A stretch of DNA of 64,000 nt from Mixophyes australis (Eukaryota; Chordata; Amphibia; Anura; Limnodynastidae). The stretch spans positions 140,587,229 to 140,651,228 of the forward strand of contig JAVHZZ010000004.1 of assembly GCA_036250195.1 (NCBI GenBank), given 5' to 3'. Position numbers and translations under genes: made by a program. Below, one piece after another: positions 23,060 through 34,280 of this stretch (the stretch's first letter is position 1; every line of letters starts with the position of its first letter). Below the pieces are notes generated by a model. That model was not told the origin of the DNA, made no database searches, and saw only the letters and a program-made list of their open reading frames with translations.

Positions 23060-23520
23060 AGGGCAAACCCGATGTATGCACTTCTCCTCCCCGCAGTGCC
23101 CGGCACACACCCAAATACCTGCGGCTCTTGCTTTGTCCACCGAGACCGTTACCGGCGGTTGGAGATGAGTGTATGACACTGATGTGTGACAGGCCCGGGG
23201 GTGTCAACCGATGTACATGCAGCGAGTACCACTGGTGTCACCAGGTGCATGACATTGTGTTATGGGCACTGTACGTAAACACGGGCTGTGCGGGCTGTCA
23301 GGGGATGCGGTGGTGTCACGGTGTAACAGGCCCGCTGTGTCTGAGCCGCAACGGTTCCACTTGTCAGAGGGAAGGAAAAGGAGGAGACATGAAAACACAC
23401 CCAGGAAAGGGAGGAGAGTAACACACATTATACAAACACATGTATACCGAGACGGTGCACCGGGACCCGGTGCTGCTGTGTACAGGGCTGTACCGTGCCT
23501 AACGTATAGAGTGGTGGATA
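23060..23520. promoter_or_regulatory. CpG-rich stretch, possible promoter/CpG island
   Basis: CpG dinucleotides are dense here (about ten in the first 180 bases and many more around 23270-23360 and 23440-23510), while the surrounding DNA is AT-rich and CpG-poor. It is not part of a transposon that I can recognise. Lying about 20 kb 5' of the HERC1 start exon, it could be the HERC1 promoter with non-coding exon 1, or another regulatory CpG island. No convincing minus-strand splice donor is visible (the best is CCGCAG/GTATTTG at about 23119), so the assignment is inference. Confidence 0.35.
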
Positions 23521-23741
23521 TCTGTGATGTAACTTCATATTACTATATTATAGAGGAGAGTACATCATTCATGTCCAGTTCCAAGACATGTCATCTTTGT
23601 ATGCCATCTATTATTACTGAAGAGAATGTCAAATTCTAATAGAATCTTTAATATCACCATGGTTATGACAGATGGTAAAGATGAGGTATAATTAGACTGT
23701 GAAAAGATCAGGGCATGTATATGCATCATATAACATGTCCT

Positions 23742-26430
23742 CTTTTTATTATTATTATTATTTATTTATACCACAAGACATTTGCAGTGCTGTACAGAAT
23801 ACAGACAGTGGACCACACAGGGCAAAATAGTATAGAACAATAATCAGAAAATACCAGAGGGTATATTTACTAAACTGTTGGTTTGAAAAAGTGGAGATGT
23901 TGCCTTTAGTAACCAATCAGATTCTAGCTGTCATTTTGTAAAATGTACTAAATAAATGATAACTAGAATCGTATTGGTTACTATAGGCAACATTTCCACT
24001 TTTTCAAACCCGTAGTTTAGTAAATATACCCCCAGGATTTCATAACCTCCAAACATAGCTTGCATAGAGAAGTTGGAGCAGAACAATAGGTAGAGAGACA
24101 GAAAGGAAGAGGGCCCTGCTCGTAAGAGCTTACATTCTAAAGGGAGGGCAAACGAGTCATAATGGGGTGTCGGGGTCAAGCGCAAGAAGAGCGAATAGCG
24201 GGACAGGGGAAAAGAGCGGTGAGATAAGCGTGGAGAAAAGGTTAGGTGGATGGCTGTTAAGCTTTGAGGAACAGATGAGTTTTGAGTGCTCGTTTGAAGG
24301 TGCACAAATTAGGGGACAGTTGGATTGAACGTGGGAGGTCGTTTCAGTGAATCCCTGTAAAAATCTTGGATTCTGGAGTGGGATGAGATGATCATGGTGG
24401 AAGAGAGGCAACAGTTATTTCCAGATCGCAGGGAACAGGAAGGAGTGTGAATGGAGAGGAGGTTGGAGATGTATAGGGCAGTGGAGTGGGAGAGGTTCTT
24501 GTAGGTGAGGAATTTGCAAAGGATTCTGTAGGGGAAGGGGAGCCAGTGCAAGGCAAGGAGAGGGGAGGCGGAAGAGGAAGATTAGTCTCGCAGCCATGTT
24601 GAGTATAGACGGAAGGGGGTGGGAGAGGGGGAGGCCGATGAGGAGAAGGTTACAGTAATCGATCCGGGAAATGATGAATGAGAAAGAGCGGTTGGCAAGG
24701 TATGAGGTGAACTATGCAAGGATAGAGGCTGAAATAATGGTTTTAGTGGCATCCTGAGATAGGAAAAGCCGGAGGAGTCGAGGGTGACGCCCAGGCAGTG
24801 GAGTTGGGAAAAGATGAGATGGTGGTGTTGTCGACAGTGATAGATCAAGATGGGGGATGAAGATCTAGGAGGAGGGAAGACAATGATCTAGGTTTTGGCA
24901 ATGTTAATTTTGAGAAAATGTGAAGACACCCAAGAGAAGATTGCGAAATTACAGTCAGATACAAGGGAGAGGAGGGGGGATCAGGAGACGAGAGGTAGAG
25001 TTGGATGTCATCGGCGTAAAGCTGATACTGGAGACAGAAAGAAGTGATAAGATCACCCAGGGAGGTAGTGTACTGCAAAAAAGAGTAGAGGGCCCAGAAC
25101 AGAGCCCTGAGGAACTCCTACAGAAAAGGGGGGAGGAGTGAACCAGAAATGGATACAGAGAAAGAGCGGTTGGCGAGGTATGAGGTGAACTATGCAAGGA
25201 TAGAGGCAGAGAGAAAGAAGGGTCTGCAACAGGAGGGAGTGGTCAATGGTCAATGCCACGGAGAGGTCCAGGAAGATGAGCAGGGTGAAGAGACCCATAG
25301 ATTTAGCTGAGAAAAGGTTGTTAGTAACTTTGGCCAGGGCGGTTTCAGTGGAGCGGAGGGGGCGGAAGCCGGATTGGAGAGGGTCAAGGAGGGAGTTGTC
25401 CAATAGGTGCCTAGTGAGGCGGTTGCAGACAACTGCCTAGAGTAATTTATAGGCATAGGGGAGAAGTGAGATGGGGCGGTAGTTAGTGAGGGTGGGTCAA
25501 GATTGGGTTTTTTGAGAATGGGAGAGATAAGGGCATGTTTAAAGGAAGAGGGGACAATGCCAGTGGAGAGTGACAAATTAAAGAGGTGTGCAAGGTAGGA
25601 GCAGGCAGTAGGGGAGAGGGAGCGAAGGAGGTAAAAGGGGATGGGTTCTAGGTGGCAGGTAGAAGGGGGAGAGGAAATAATGAGGAAGTGGATTTCTTCA
25701 CCCGAGGTAGGGCGGAAGGAGCACTAGGGTTGGTTGTTAGAGGAAGGCGGAGTGATGAGGGTGGCAGGAGAATGATGCAAGGAGGAGATGTCGAGTCTGA
25801 TAGTTTCAATTTTAGAGTAGAAAAAGGAGGCTAAATCGGTGTCGGAGAGGGAGAGCAGGAAAAGAGGGGGAGAAGAGAGAGTTGAACGTGGCAAAGAGGC
25901 AGCGGGGATTGGAGGACTGAGAAGAAATTAGGGGCTTAAGGAAGGATTGTTTAGCGTGGGAGAGGGCAGGGCTGTAGGCGGAGAGGATAAATTTGAAGTG
26001 AAGGAAGTCAACCATGGAGCGAGATTTCCTCCAGAAGAAGGAGGTGAAATTAGAGTGCCAAGGGTGGGGTATGAAGTGCGACAACAGACAGAAAAGGTGC
26101 GGGCGACAGCATTCAGGGCAGTGGTGAGGGAGTCGTTGTAGGGCGAGGTAGCCTAGTCAGAGCAGGCCAGGTTGACAAGAGGGGAGAGGAGAATTTTGAG
26201 AGAGAAGAAGAATGAAGTAGGGTCAATAGTGTTAAGATTGCGCTTAGTGATAGAATAGTTTTAGATAGGCGGGGAGCAGGGGAGGAGCATAGAGTGAAGG
26301 AGAGCCGATGGTGGTCAAAGAGTGGGAAGGAAGAGTTAGATAAGTGAGAGAGATCACATTGATGAGAGAAAACAAGGTTTAGGGAGTGCCCAAGACAGTG
26401 GGTGGAAGAAGATCAGGGAAGGTCAGAGGA
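23742..26430 (-). pseudogene. Decayed L2/Rex1-like LINE with RT, minus strand
   Basis: This is the longest LINE in the window. On the minus strand, in order, degenerate frames give FILSAYSPALSHAKQSFLK (26.0 kb), ISPILKKPNLDPPS (25.5 kb) and LLDPLQSGFRPLRSTETALA (25.38 kb). They continue with FLDLSVALTIDHSLLLQT, GVPQGSVLGPLLFF (25.08 kb; the RT PQG box), QLYADDIQLYLSSPD (25.0 kb; catalytic YADD) and LPSP/ALHWLPFPYRILCK (24.5 kb). The 3'UTR at 24.1 kb contains TAAGCTCTTACGAGCAGGGC. The 3' tail at 23742-23830 (AGCACTGCAAATG and the ATAATAATAA end) is separated from the 3'UTR by a nested MITE. Numerous frameshifts make it inactive. Confidence 0.8.
23859..24031. mobile_element. MITE nested in the LINE 3'UTR
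   Basis: The ends are inverted repeats GGGTATATTTACTAAACTG and its near-complement AGTTTAGTAAATATACCC. Inside, GAAAAAGTGGAGATGTTGCC and GGCAACATTTCCACTTTTTC extend the inverted repeat to roughly 45-50 bp per side. Length is 173 bp, with no coding capacity. It splits the LINE's 3' tail from its 3'UTR. Confidence 0.8.
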
Positions 26431-26713
26431 AAGACATCCGTCTTTCTGTTATTTTTCTCACACAGAAACTCTTATTAGCCACAATGTGTTGGACACTGCT
26501 AGGTAATAATGCACGTACATGGCCTGTTATGTGAGTGGTCCTGCTTAGTAAAGTTAGCTTGGTTAAGGTCAGCATAACTATGTAAATGTATTATATCACA
26601 TAGTATAATATTTTCAATTTCTTACAACAGTTACTTTTTTCACTTTATTATAACGGAAGTAGTTTATTTGTGAAGTGGAGGCATGCTCCAACAGTTTGAA
26701 GTGTGTATACTTC
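26431..26713. other. Non-coding spacer
   Basis: Short unassigned AT-rich sequence between the LINE and the Tc1 element. Confidence 0.4.
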
Positions 26714-26715
26714 TA

Positions 26716-27434
26716 CAGTCATGGCCAAAAGTTTTGAGAATTATTATTAACTTTATTAAAACCAAAAGTATTGGTTTTCACAAAGATTGCTGCTTTTTAG
26801 ACCTTTTTGTCAGATGGTGCTATAATATACTGAAGTAAAATTACAAGCATTTCATAAGTGTCAAAGGCTTTTATTGACAAATACATTAAGTTTATGCAAA
26901 GAGTCAGTATTTGCAATGTTGACCCTCACAATGTTGCCTAAGAACAGAGCCATGAATAAAGAATGGTACCAAAACATCCTCCAAGTGCAACTTCTCCCAA
27001 CCATCCAAGAATTGTTTGGTGACGAACAAGGCCTTTTTCAGTATGCTGGAGCACCTTGTCATAAGGCAAAAGTGATAACTATGTGGCTTGGGAATCAAAA
27101 CATTGAAATTTTGGGTCCATGGCCAGGAAACTCCCCAGACCTTGATTAGGCAAGAATGGGCGGCCATCAGGCAGTATGTGGCCCAGAAGTTGATTGACAG
27201 CATGCCAGAGTGAATTTTAGAGGTCTTCAAAAAGAAGGGTCAACACTGCAAATATTGACTCTTTCTATAAACTTAATGTAATTGTCAATAAAAGCCTTTG
27301 ACACTTCTGAAATGTTTGTAATTTTACTTCATTATACCATAGCAACCTCTCACATAAAGGTCTAAAAACACTGAAGCAGCAAAATTTGTGAAAACCAATA
27401 TTTGTGTCATTCTGAAAACTTTTGGCCATGACTG
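26716..27434 (+). mobile_element. Internally deleted Tc1/mariner transposon
   Basis: The ends are near-perfect inverted repeats beginning CAGTCATGGCCAAAAGTTTT, each flanked by TA (26714-26715 and 27435-27436), the Tc1/mariner target duplication. A second subterminal inverted pair is present (AAGTGTCAAAGGCTTTTATT near 26857 and its complement near 27285-27305). At 719 bp it is about half of a full Tc1 element; the N-terminal transposase part is deleted. Confidence 0.92.
26949..27150 (+). pseudogene. Tc1-like transposase C-terminal remnant
   Basis: The end of the open frame at 26874-27149 gives YQNILQVQLLPTIQELFGDE, FQYAGAPCHKAKVI and GPWPGNSPDLD, matching the catalytic C-terminal half of Tc1 transposases. 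The second catalytic aspartate position (QDGAPCH in the family) reads YAGAPCH, and a TAG stop follows SPDLD where SPDLNPIE is expected. Helix-turn-helix domains and the first catalytic D are absent. It is non-functional, although its TIRs could still be mobilised in trans. Confidence 0.85.
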
Positions 27435-27436
27435 TA

Positions 27437-28165
27437 TATAAAATAATGTTATTACTCTGCATGGGTGTGTACGAACTGATCCAGAAATACCCACAAATTA
27501 TCTGTATACCACACTGAACAACTGAAGGTTAACCCAAAAGAGTTAATGAACTTGTGTTGTAGTAATTAGAGGACAGCATAGTCACAGTAACAACAGAATC
27601 TATATAACATAATATTCATCAATTCTCATATAGATAAATGCTCCCCCCTCCCCAACTTAAAGCGGTTGTTCATATAACCCCTACATCTATTAAATAGAGG
27701 GAATCAATAACTGTTCCTATGCATTACAGTGCATTACTGGTGTCTCCTGCTTGAAAAATTTGATCTATTTCAGTGGCACTCCACACTTGTGCTGCATTCC
27801 CTCTTTCATGCAGAGACTGGTGTGTGGTAGGAAAGAAAACATAACACGCCCTTTTGTCCTAAACCTACGGGTAGTAAAGTGGATCAGCCAATGATCAACA
27901 TCAGCATTTTGTGTGAGATAATTGACTGTATGGAATACAGGGCATAGAAGGCCTCTGTACAGTTTGGTTGGGTCACTCGCCCAATTCTATCAAATCTAAT
28001 GGTCTGATGGTCATGAATATGTTTGTGGCACAATCTTCAGTAGACGCCGATTCGATTTTGAAGTTCTAAATTTATTGCTCGCATGAGCAGTTTGTTGTTA
28101 GAGGTTATTTGCCTTGTCAAATTGGTAGGTCCCAGTTTCATGTGCTCATTCCACCTTTAACTAAA
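27437..28165. other. Non-coding stretch
   Basis: No gene recognised. TTAAAGCGGTTGTTCATAT near 27657 resembles a frog TTAA-flanked MITE end, but no partner end was found. Confidence 0.35.
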
Positions 28166-29097
<932 letters not shown>

Positions 29098-29480
29098 CAG
29101 GGCCGCCATCAGGGGGGTACGGCCAGTACTGCTGTGAGGGGCCCGGACAGACTAGGGGGCCCGGACAGACCTCTCCGTCTGTCCAGACTCCCTGGACTGT
29201 CCGGGCCCCGCAGTCGCCGACCGTGCTTCCCCCTTTTTTTTTTTCTTTTTTTTTTTTACTTACCTTCTCCGCGATGCTACAGCTCTGCCTCCCAGGCTCT
29301 GATAGGCTGGGAGCGCGGGGCGCGGTGATGACGTCGCACTCCCAGTGTACCAGTGACCGGAGGCAGAGCTGCAGCATCGCGGAGGAGAAGGTAAGTAAAT
29401 AAGCTATTTTATTTTTTTGAGGGAGTGAGAGCCCAGGGGACCATTAATGTTTTTTTCATGAGACTGCTGCTTTAATATAG
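29098..29480. mobile_element. hAT-like insertion, left part
   Basis: It begins CAGGGCCGCCATCAGGGG, a hAT-style end, exactly where LINE coding sequence stops. The interior is GC-rich and contains a long inverted repeat: CTTACCTTCTCCGCGATGCT (29260-29279) against AGCATCGCGGAGGAGAAGGT (29372-29391). A matching right end CTGATGGCGGCCCTG was not found, so the right boundary is uncertain. Confidence 0.55.
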
Positions 29481-30270
29481 ATTTATTGATACAACTACAC
29501 CTCCTACCAAAATGTTTTGAAACTTCTGTAAATTATTATTTGTTAATATTTTATGTGCACTATTCTGAGGTAACAAGTGTTGCATTGCTCAATGCAAATT
29601 GTAAATATGACAATCTAAAAATGACCCCTTGCTGGAATTGGCAACCTGTCACAGTAACATCCTCACCCTACACTGTCATCCTACTACTATAAGTCTCCAC
29701 TGGTCATGGTCCACCATACCACACTTTATGAATGTTTTTATTAGTTTTGTCCTTCTCTGTCTTTCCTGAAAACATCACTCGACATCATTATGTAGCACTT
29801 CCATATATATGCAGTCAATTCCTCGTTGCTTGGCACTCCTTCTACCTCTTACCCTACTATTGGGAAGTTTGCAACTATCACACAATATTGACACCTGCAC
29901 TGTTATCCAATGTCTACACTGCCCCCCCTGCACGATAGACACAAACATTGTGCTACAGCCTTAGCTAGCCTAGTACACCCACAAAGTACAGATACTAACT
30001 CTTTGCTTCCACCAACACTACACTGTATCCTGGCCACACAGTACTCCCTCACCACACTACAAGCTACACTATACTGTTACCCTATACAATACTTACACCA
30101 TTTACATTATGCTACATCCAACAATGCACCTCTACTTCAAAAATAAAGGACATTGACATTGTACTACAAATAGCACAATACTGACACCCACACTAAGCTG
30201 TAATCTGCACTGCCACCAAATACCATACTGACACCCACACTAAACTGTAATCTGCACTGCTACCACATAC
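29481..30270. other. Unclassified C/A-rich sequence with tandem units
   Basis: Runs of CACTAC and TACACT words dominate. At 30180-30270 a unit of about 52 bp containing CTGACACCCACACTAA and CTGTAATCTGCACTGC occurs twice in tandem. It may be internal sequence of the neighbouring hAT-like element. No gene recognised. Confidence 0.4.
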
Positions 30271-30537
30271 CATTGTGGATAGGGGGGAGAGGGAGACCTT
30301 AATTGTGATGGGGGGGGGGGGGAGAGGGAGAAGGGGACCTTAACTGTGATTGGGGGGGAGAGAGGGGGACCTTAACTGTGATGGGGGGGGGGGGGGAGAG
30401 AGGGGGACATTAACTGTGATTGGGGGGGAGAGAGGGGGACATTAACTGTGATTGGGGGGGAGAGAGGGGGACATTAACTGTGGGGGGAGAGAGGGGGGAC
30501 ATTAAATGTGGGGGGGAGAGGGGGACATTAATTATTA
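30271..30537. repeat. G-rich minisatellite
   Basis: About eight tandem units of 25-40 bases built on GGGGGGAGAGAGGGGGAC followed by a TTAACTGTGAT-like segment. G-runs vary in length (up to about 14), which accounts for the unit-length variation. Confidence 0.9.
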
Positions 30538-30559
30538 TATTAGTTATTTCATTGTGGCT

Positions 30560-31560
30560 GTGGAGGATCAGCGCTGTCAAGATGAACCTGATTTCCAAAC
30601 TCCTATACCTCTTCCAGACCCTTCCGGTGAAAGTACTGGTCACTGTGTTCCGGGACCTGCATTCCTCTTATGGCTATGGCCCAGGGCGGCAGAGGCTTTC
30701 TGGATATTACATTTTATTATATGGCATCCCAGGTCGCGGTCACCTATGTTCCATATCGAACCATAGCGTGGGTGCACCGGGAACCCATTTCCTAGCCTCT
30801 CTCTGGGGCCTCTCTAATGCAGATAGAGCACCCATGATTTCCTCCCACCCATCTCTCAAATTTTGCCTGTCTCTTTGGGACCCATGTCGGGTTAGATACA
30901 AATTGTCCACTTCTGATCCTCCACTATGGAACAATCTGAATTTTCCCACCGGTAATTCCTCTCCACAGTGTAAGTAATTGGTCCGAGCCGGGATACGTGT
31001 GGTTTCAGACCTGGTTAAATGGCAAGTCAGCCTCTCTCTCCGACCTCTATCAAAAGTAAGATCCTTTCCACCCACTTTTCTTTGACTTTTTTCAGATTCG
31101 ACATTTCGTAATGTCTTTGCCCCTCCTTGAAACCCTATGGGCCCTCAACTTCTTCAAGCGCATGTGTCTACACTCCCCATTAACTAAAGGGATTATATCA
31201 GTCAATTACACCTGGCTGATAAAGACCACCTTCAACATGCAGGAACATCATGAACGGGAATGGGAGAGAGATCTGGGACCACCTCCAGATGAGTCATGCT
31301 GAGAGGAGGTCAGAGAGTGGATTGCCAAGAGCTCGATCTCCACACTAATTAAGGAAATGGCATATAAACTGTACTACAGGTGGTACTATACACCTGACAA
31401 ACTATCCAAAATGTTTCCTACATTCACCCTGAGCTGCTGGCGGGAATGTGGTCAGAGAGGTACGATGCTCCACACTTGGTGGACCTGTCCACATATAGCC
31501 CATTTCTGGGCCATAGTCCTCTTGCTGTCTCCCAACAACAGGTGACTAAGGACCCCTGGT
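30560..31560 (+). pseudogene. L1-clade LINE ORF2 C-terminal fragment
   Basis: Segments typical of the C-terminal half of L1 ORF2 appear in order: MNLISKLLYLFQTLPVKV (30581), VTVFRDLHSS, QVAVTYVPYRT, then YVWFQTWLNGKSASLSDLY (about 30995-31045), LYYRWYYTPDKLSKMFPTF (31363-31425) and GTMLHTWWTCPHIAHFWA (31459-31515; the cysteine/histidine-rich tail). Frames shift repeatedly. It is on the same strand as, but 18 kb from, the N-terminal L1 fragment at 10.4-12.1 kb, and may be an independent copy. Confidence 0.7.
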
Positions 31561-31639
31561 CATTTCTTCTTTTTCACCCCTTACCTGTTGAGTGCCACTT
31601 CCAATAAGCTAAACTAATTGATGCCCACTGAAAGGATCT

Positions 31640-33145
31640 ATCCGGTATGCAAGTTGGAGTTCCTGGAGTTGAAATGGGCCTTTTTGGACCCTCTACACGA
31701 TTATACAGTGCCACCTTTGAAGTGCATACTGACAACAGTCCGTTGACATACATTCAGACCACAGTGAAAGCGGACGCTACTGGAAATCGGTGGTTGGCAG
31801 CCCTTGGTGTATATGACTTTACATTGAAGTGCCAGCCTGTAAAGGATAACATTGATGCTGAGGCACTCTCTAGATTGGCTGGGAAGCAGCTGCAGTCGCC
31901 TGAAGAGTGTGGGTAGAAGTGTCCGGGGCATGTGTCAGAAGGAAAGAGCTGTGGTACCACTCGTGAGCGAATGTGTTACTACATTGGACTGTATGGAAGT
32001 AGTGTTGCCGAAACAATATTGTTTGTTTAGTCAGCTGGAACTCAGTGATCTGTATAGGTAGGAGGCAGCTGAAAAGTGAACAGTAGGAAGGACTTGTCTA
32101 TAGAAGCCATGCATTGGATGGTGAAGAACTACAATGTAAGGCGGTGTCTCCGCACTCTCCCTGCTGTGCAGGGATAGTCAAGAAAAACAATACAAAGGAT
32201 AGTGCTCCAATCCAGAAACTCACTTTAATTTTGGAACGAGCTGCTATTAAGGGGACCATCCCAATTCTCTAATCACATCACATAAAAATCTTATAGCACT
32301 CAATTCCAGACCAAAACAAATATAAAAACAAAACAGCAAACAAATCGAATCAAAAGTACTGTGCAACCTGTGGTATGTGTATCTTGAAAAAGTCCTTGCC
32401 AGAGAAAACAACACCTTTAAAAAACATCTTGAGTGATAGACCGTAAGAACTAGTAGGTATTGACTTTCTTCTGTAGAACCCAATGGAAGTAACTCCACAA
32501 GTATACTATTAGCAACTGCTCATTTCACTAGGTATGCCCAAACCTACCCAGCTAAGGAACAGAGAGCAATGACAGTTGTGAAAATCCTATGGGTAAAATT
32601 CTTTGTGCATTAAGGACTTCCTGCTAGGATTCACTCCGATCAGGGGAAAGATTTTCAGAGTCACTTAATCAAGGAGATATGTGAACTGTGTAACCTGAAT
32701 CACACATTTCCACCCACAAGTAGACCCGCAGCCAGAGAGATTCAAGCGAACCCCTCTCAATATGATGGGCACTTTGGACCCTGATAGTAAGGCACATTGG
32801 AGTAGACAATTAGTACATGCCCACAATTGTAGTAAAACTGAGTATACAGGATACTCTCCTTAACTGCTTATGTTTGGAAGAGAAGCTCGTCTGCCAGTGG
32901 ATGTCTGTTTCGGAGTAAACAATACCCTGCACCCAGGGGAGACACATCTACGTTCAAAGACTGAGAGAAGTACTAAGAGAGTCTCCCAGATTAGCGCAGG
33001 AAGTTTCTACCAAGTCTGAATTGAGAAACAAAACCCATTATGATAGTAGGGTTAAAGAAAATGTCCTAACTTCTGTACTGGGGATACCCAGAAAAATTAA
33101 GCTGGCTAACCGATTGAGAAAAGAACCTTATGAAGTGGTGTCTTG
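31640..33145 (+). pseudogene. Ruined Ty3/gypsy pol (RNase H and integrase)
   Basis: Degenerate pol sequence. The RNase H end is FEVHTDNSPLTYIQTT...GNRWLAALGVYDFTLK...NIDAEALSRLAG (31700-31885). After an unrelated insertion (about 32130-32490) integrase segments follow: HFTRYAQTYPAKEQ (about 32523), HSDQGKDFQSHLIKEICELC (32637-32700; second catalytic D), FGREARLPVDVCFGVN (about 32875-32920), then the C-terminal ENVLTSVLGIPRKIKLANRL. Stops and frameshifts are frequent and no LTRs are identified. The type differs from Gypsy-A and Gypsy-B (SDQG rather than SDRG, no chromodomain seen). Confidence 0.7.
32130..32490. other. Unclassified insertion within the ruined gypsy pol
   Basis: Integrase-like coding is interrupted here by AT-rich DNA with no similarity to pol, and pol-like sequence resumes at about 32500. 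The ends are not sharp enough to define inverted repeats or a duplication. Confidence 0.4.
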
Positions 33146-33392
33146 AAAGCAGACATCCTGAGGGAGTACCCTGCATCCTGTCTGAGAGTAACAGGGGTCT
33201 GAGAGACAGAAGGCTTGAGAGAGAGACACCCACTTAATACGGCATTATCTTCTTCTTGACTCCATTACATACCGTATTAAGTGGAACGAACATTGTGGAG
33301 TATCGGTTCCTGGACAATAAAGGGGCGTATATCGCCACAATCACAGACGGAAGCACGTCTTGGCGCTCTGACTACTCTTCGGATCACAGATC
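33146..33392. other. Sequence left of the endogenous retrovirus, with hairpin
   Basis: Contains a perfect 13 bp inverted repeat, CCACTTAATACGG (about 33230-33242) and CCGTATTAAGTGG (about 33272-33284), with a loop of about 29 bases. It continues in sense past the retrovirus at 50222-50356 and past Gypsy-B at 55975 onward, so these three blocks were once contiguous. The element type is not recognised. Confidence 0.5.
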
Positions 33393-33396
33393 CAGG

Positions 33397-34259
33397 TGTC
33401 GAAGTCGTATAATTGGATGAACAAAAGTATATTGGTTAATATTGTTTTATTGGCCGTTTGCACTCAGTATGCCACGCTACACGTGGCATACGGCGATCGC
33501 ACGGTAAAGTACGCATGCACACACTCTTATGACAAAATGTAGTTATTTATGTAATTCATATTCATATTGGGTCCATTACACAGTAATTTATGAGCAGACA
33601 GTATTTGGTTTATTATTAGTTTATATATTATGATTATATGTACACTTTAGTGTTATCTAAGGTTCAGGTTATGGGAAATGTGTCATGTCTGATATCATAC
33701 TAATCCCCTATTCATCAGCAGCTGTCCAGTTCCATCGCCGAAGAGATCGCATATTGCATACTCTAGTTATTGATGTTAGGGAATAAATAGCCAGATTGAT
33801 ATCAGAATGTAATATGCTAATGAACTCATTGTAACTGGAGCACATCCCCTGGAGAGATGACCCCCACCTTTGGATTCCTTAGATTGAATCAGCCTATGAC
33901 CTGTTTACCCTGGAACCACCCTTTTCTGGACCTATAGAAGCAAGCTACGTCATCTCTATTGTTCACTGTGTAACACTGATTGTATATATAATCATAGCTG
34001 CACCCCCACCAGGCTCAGTCTTCACTGATCACAGTATTCAAGGATGAATCATTGTGCACTGGTGCCCCGTGGTTAGCGCAGCGTAGCACAAGCGGTATGT
34101 ATTTATCTTTTGGTATTGGCTGTACTGTACTGTATCATAATATAATAATGTATTGAACTGTTGACTATTTACATCTGCTAAAATAAATCACTGTGTGTTA
34201 GAAACACAATACAATCGCTTGGGCAATGCTTACTTGAAAACGATAGAATCACTTTAATA
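33397..34259 (+). repeat. ERV 5' LTR
   Basis: 863 bp. Near its start is a perfect hairpin of two 10 bp arms, GTATGCCACG / CGTGGCATAC, around the 5-base loop CTACA (33467-33491), which contains a CACGTG E-box. Downstream are AATAAATAGCC (about 33782) and AAAATAAATCACTG (about 34180), possible polyadenylation signals. Confidence 0.9.
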
Positions 34260-34262
34260 ATT

Positions 34263-34280
34263 TGGGGGCTCGAAGGTGAG
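34263..34280 (+). other. ERV primer-binding site (tRNA-Pro-like)
   Basis: TGGGGGCTCG matches the first ten bases of a proline-tRNA primer site. The next eight (AAGGTGAG) do not match that tRNA, so the primer identity is uncertain. Confidence 0.6.

Noticed and set aside
22993..23421. 142-codon plus-strand frame over the CpG-rich stretch
   Set aside because: No recognisable domain and overlapping frames on the other strand are equally open because of GC content.
25652..26141. Plus-strand frames opposite the minus-strand LINE
   Set aside because: Antisense shadows of a purine-rich complementary strand; the minus strand carries the RT motifs.
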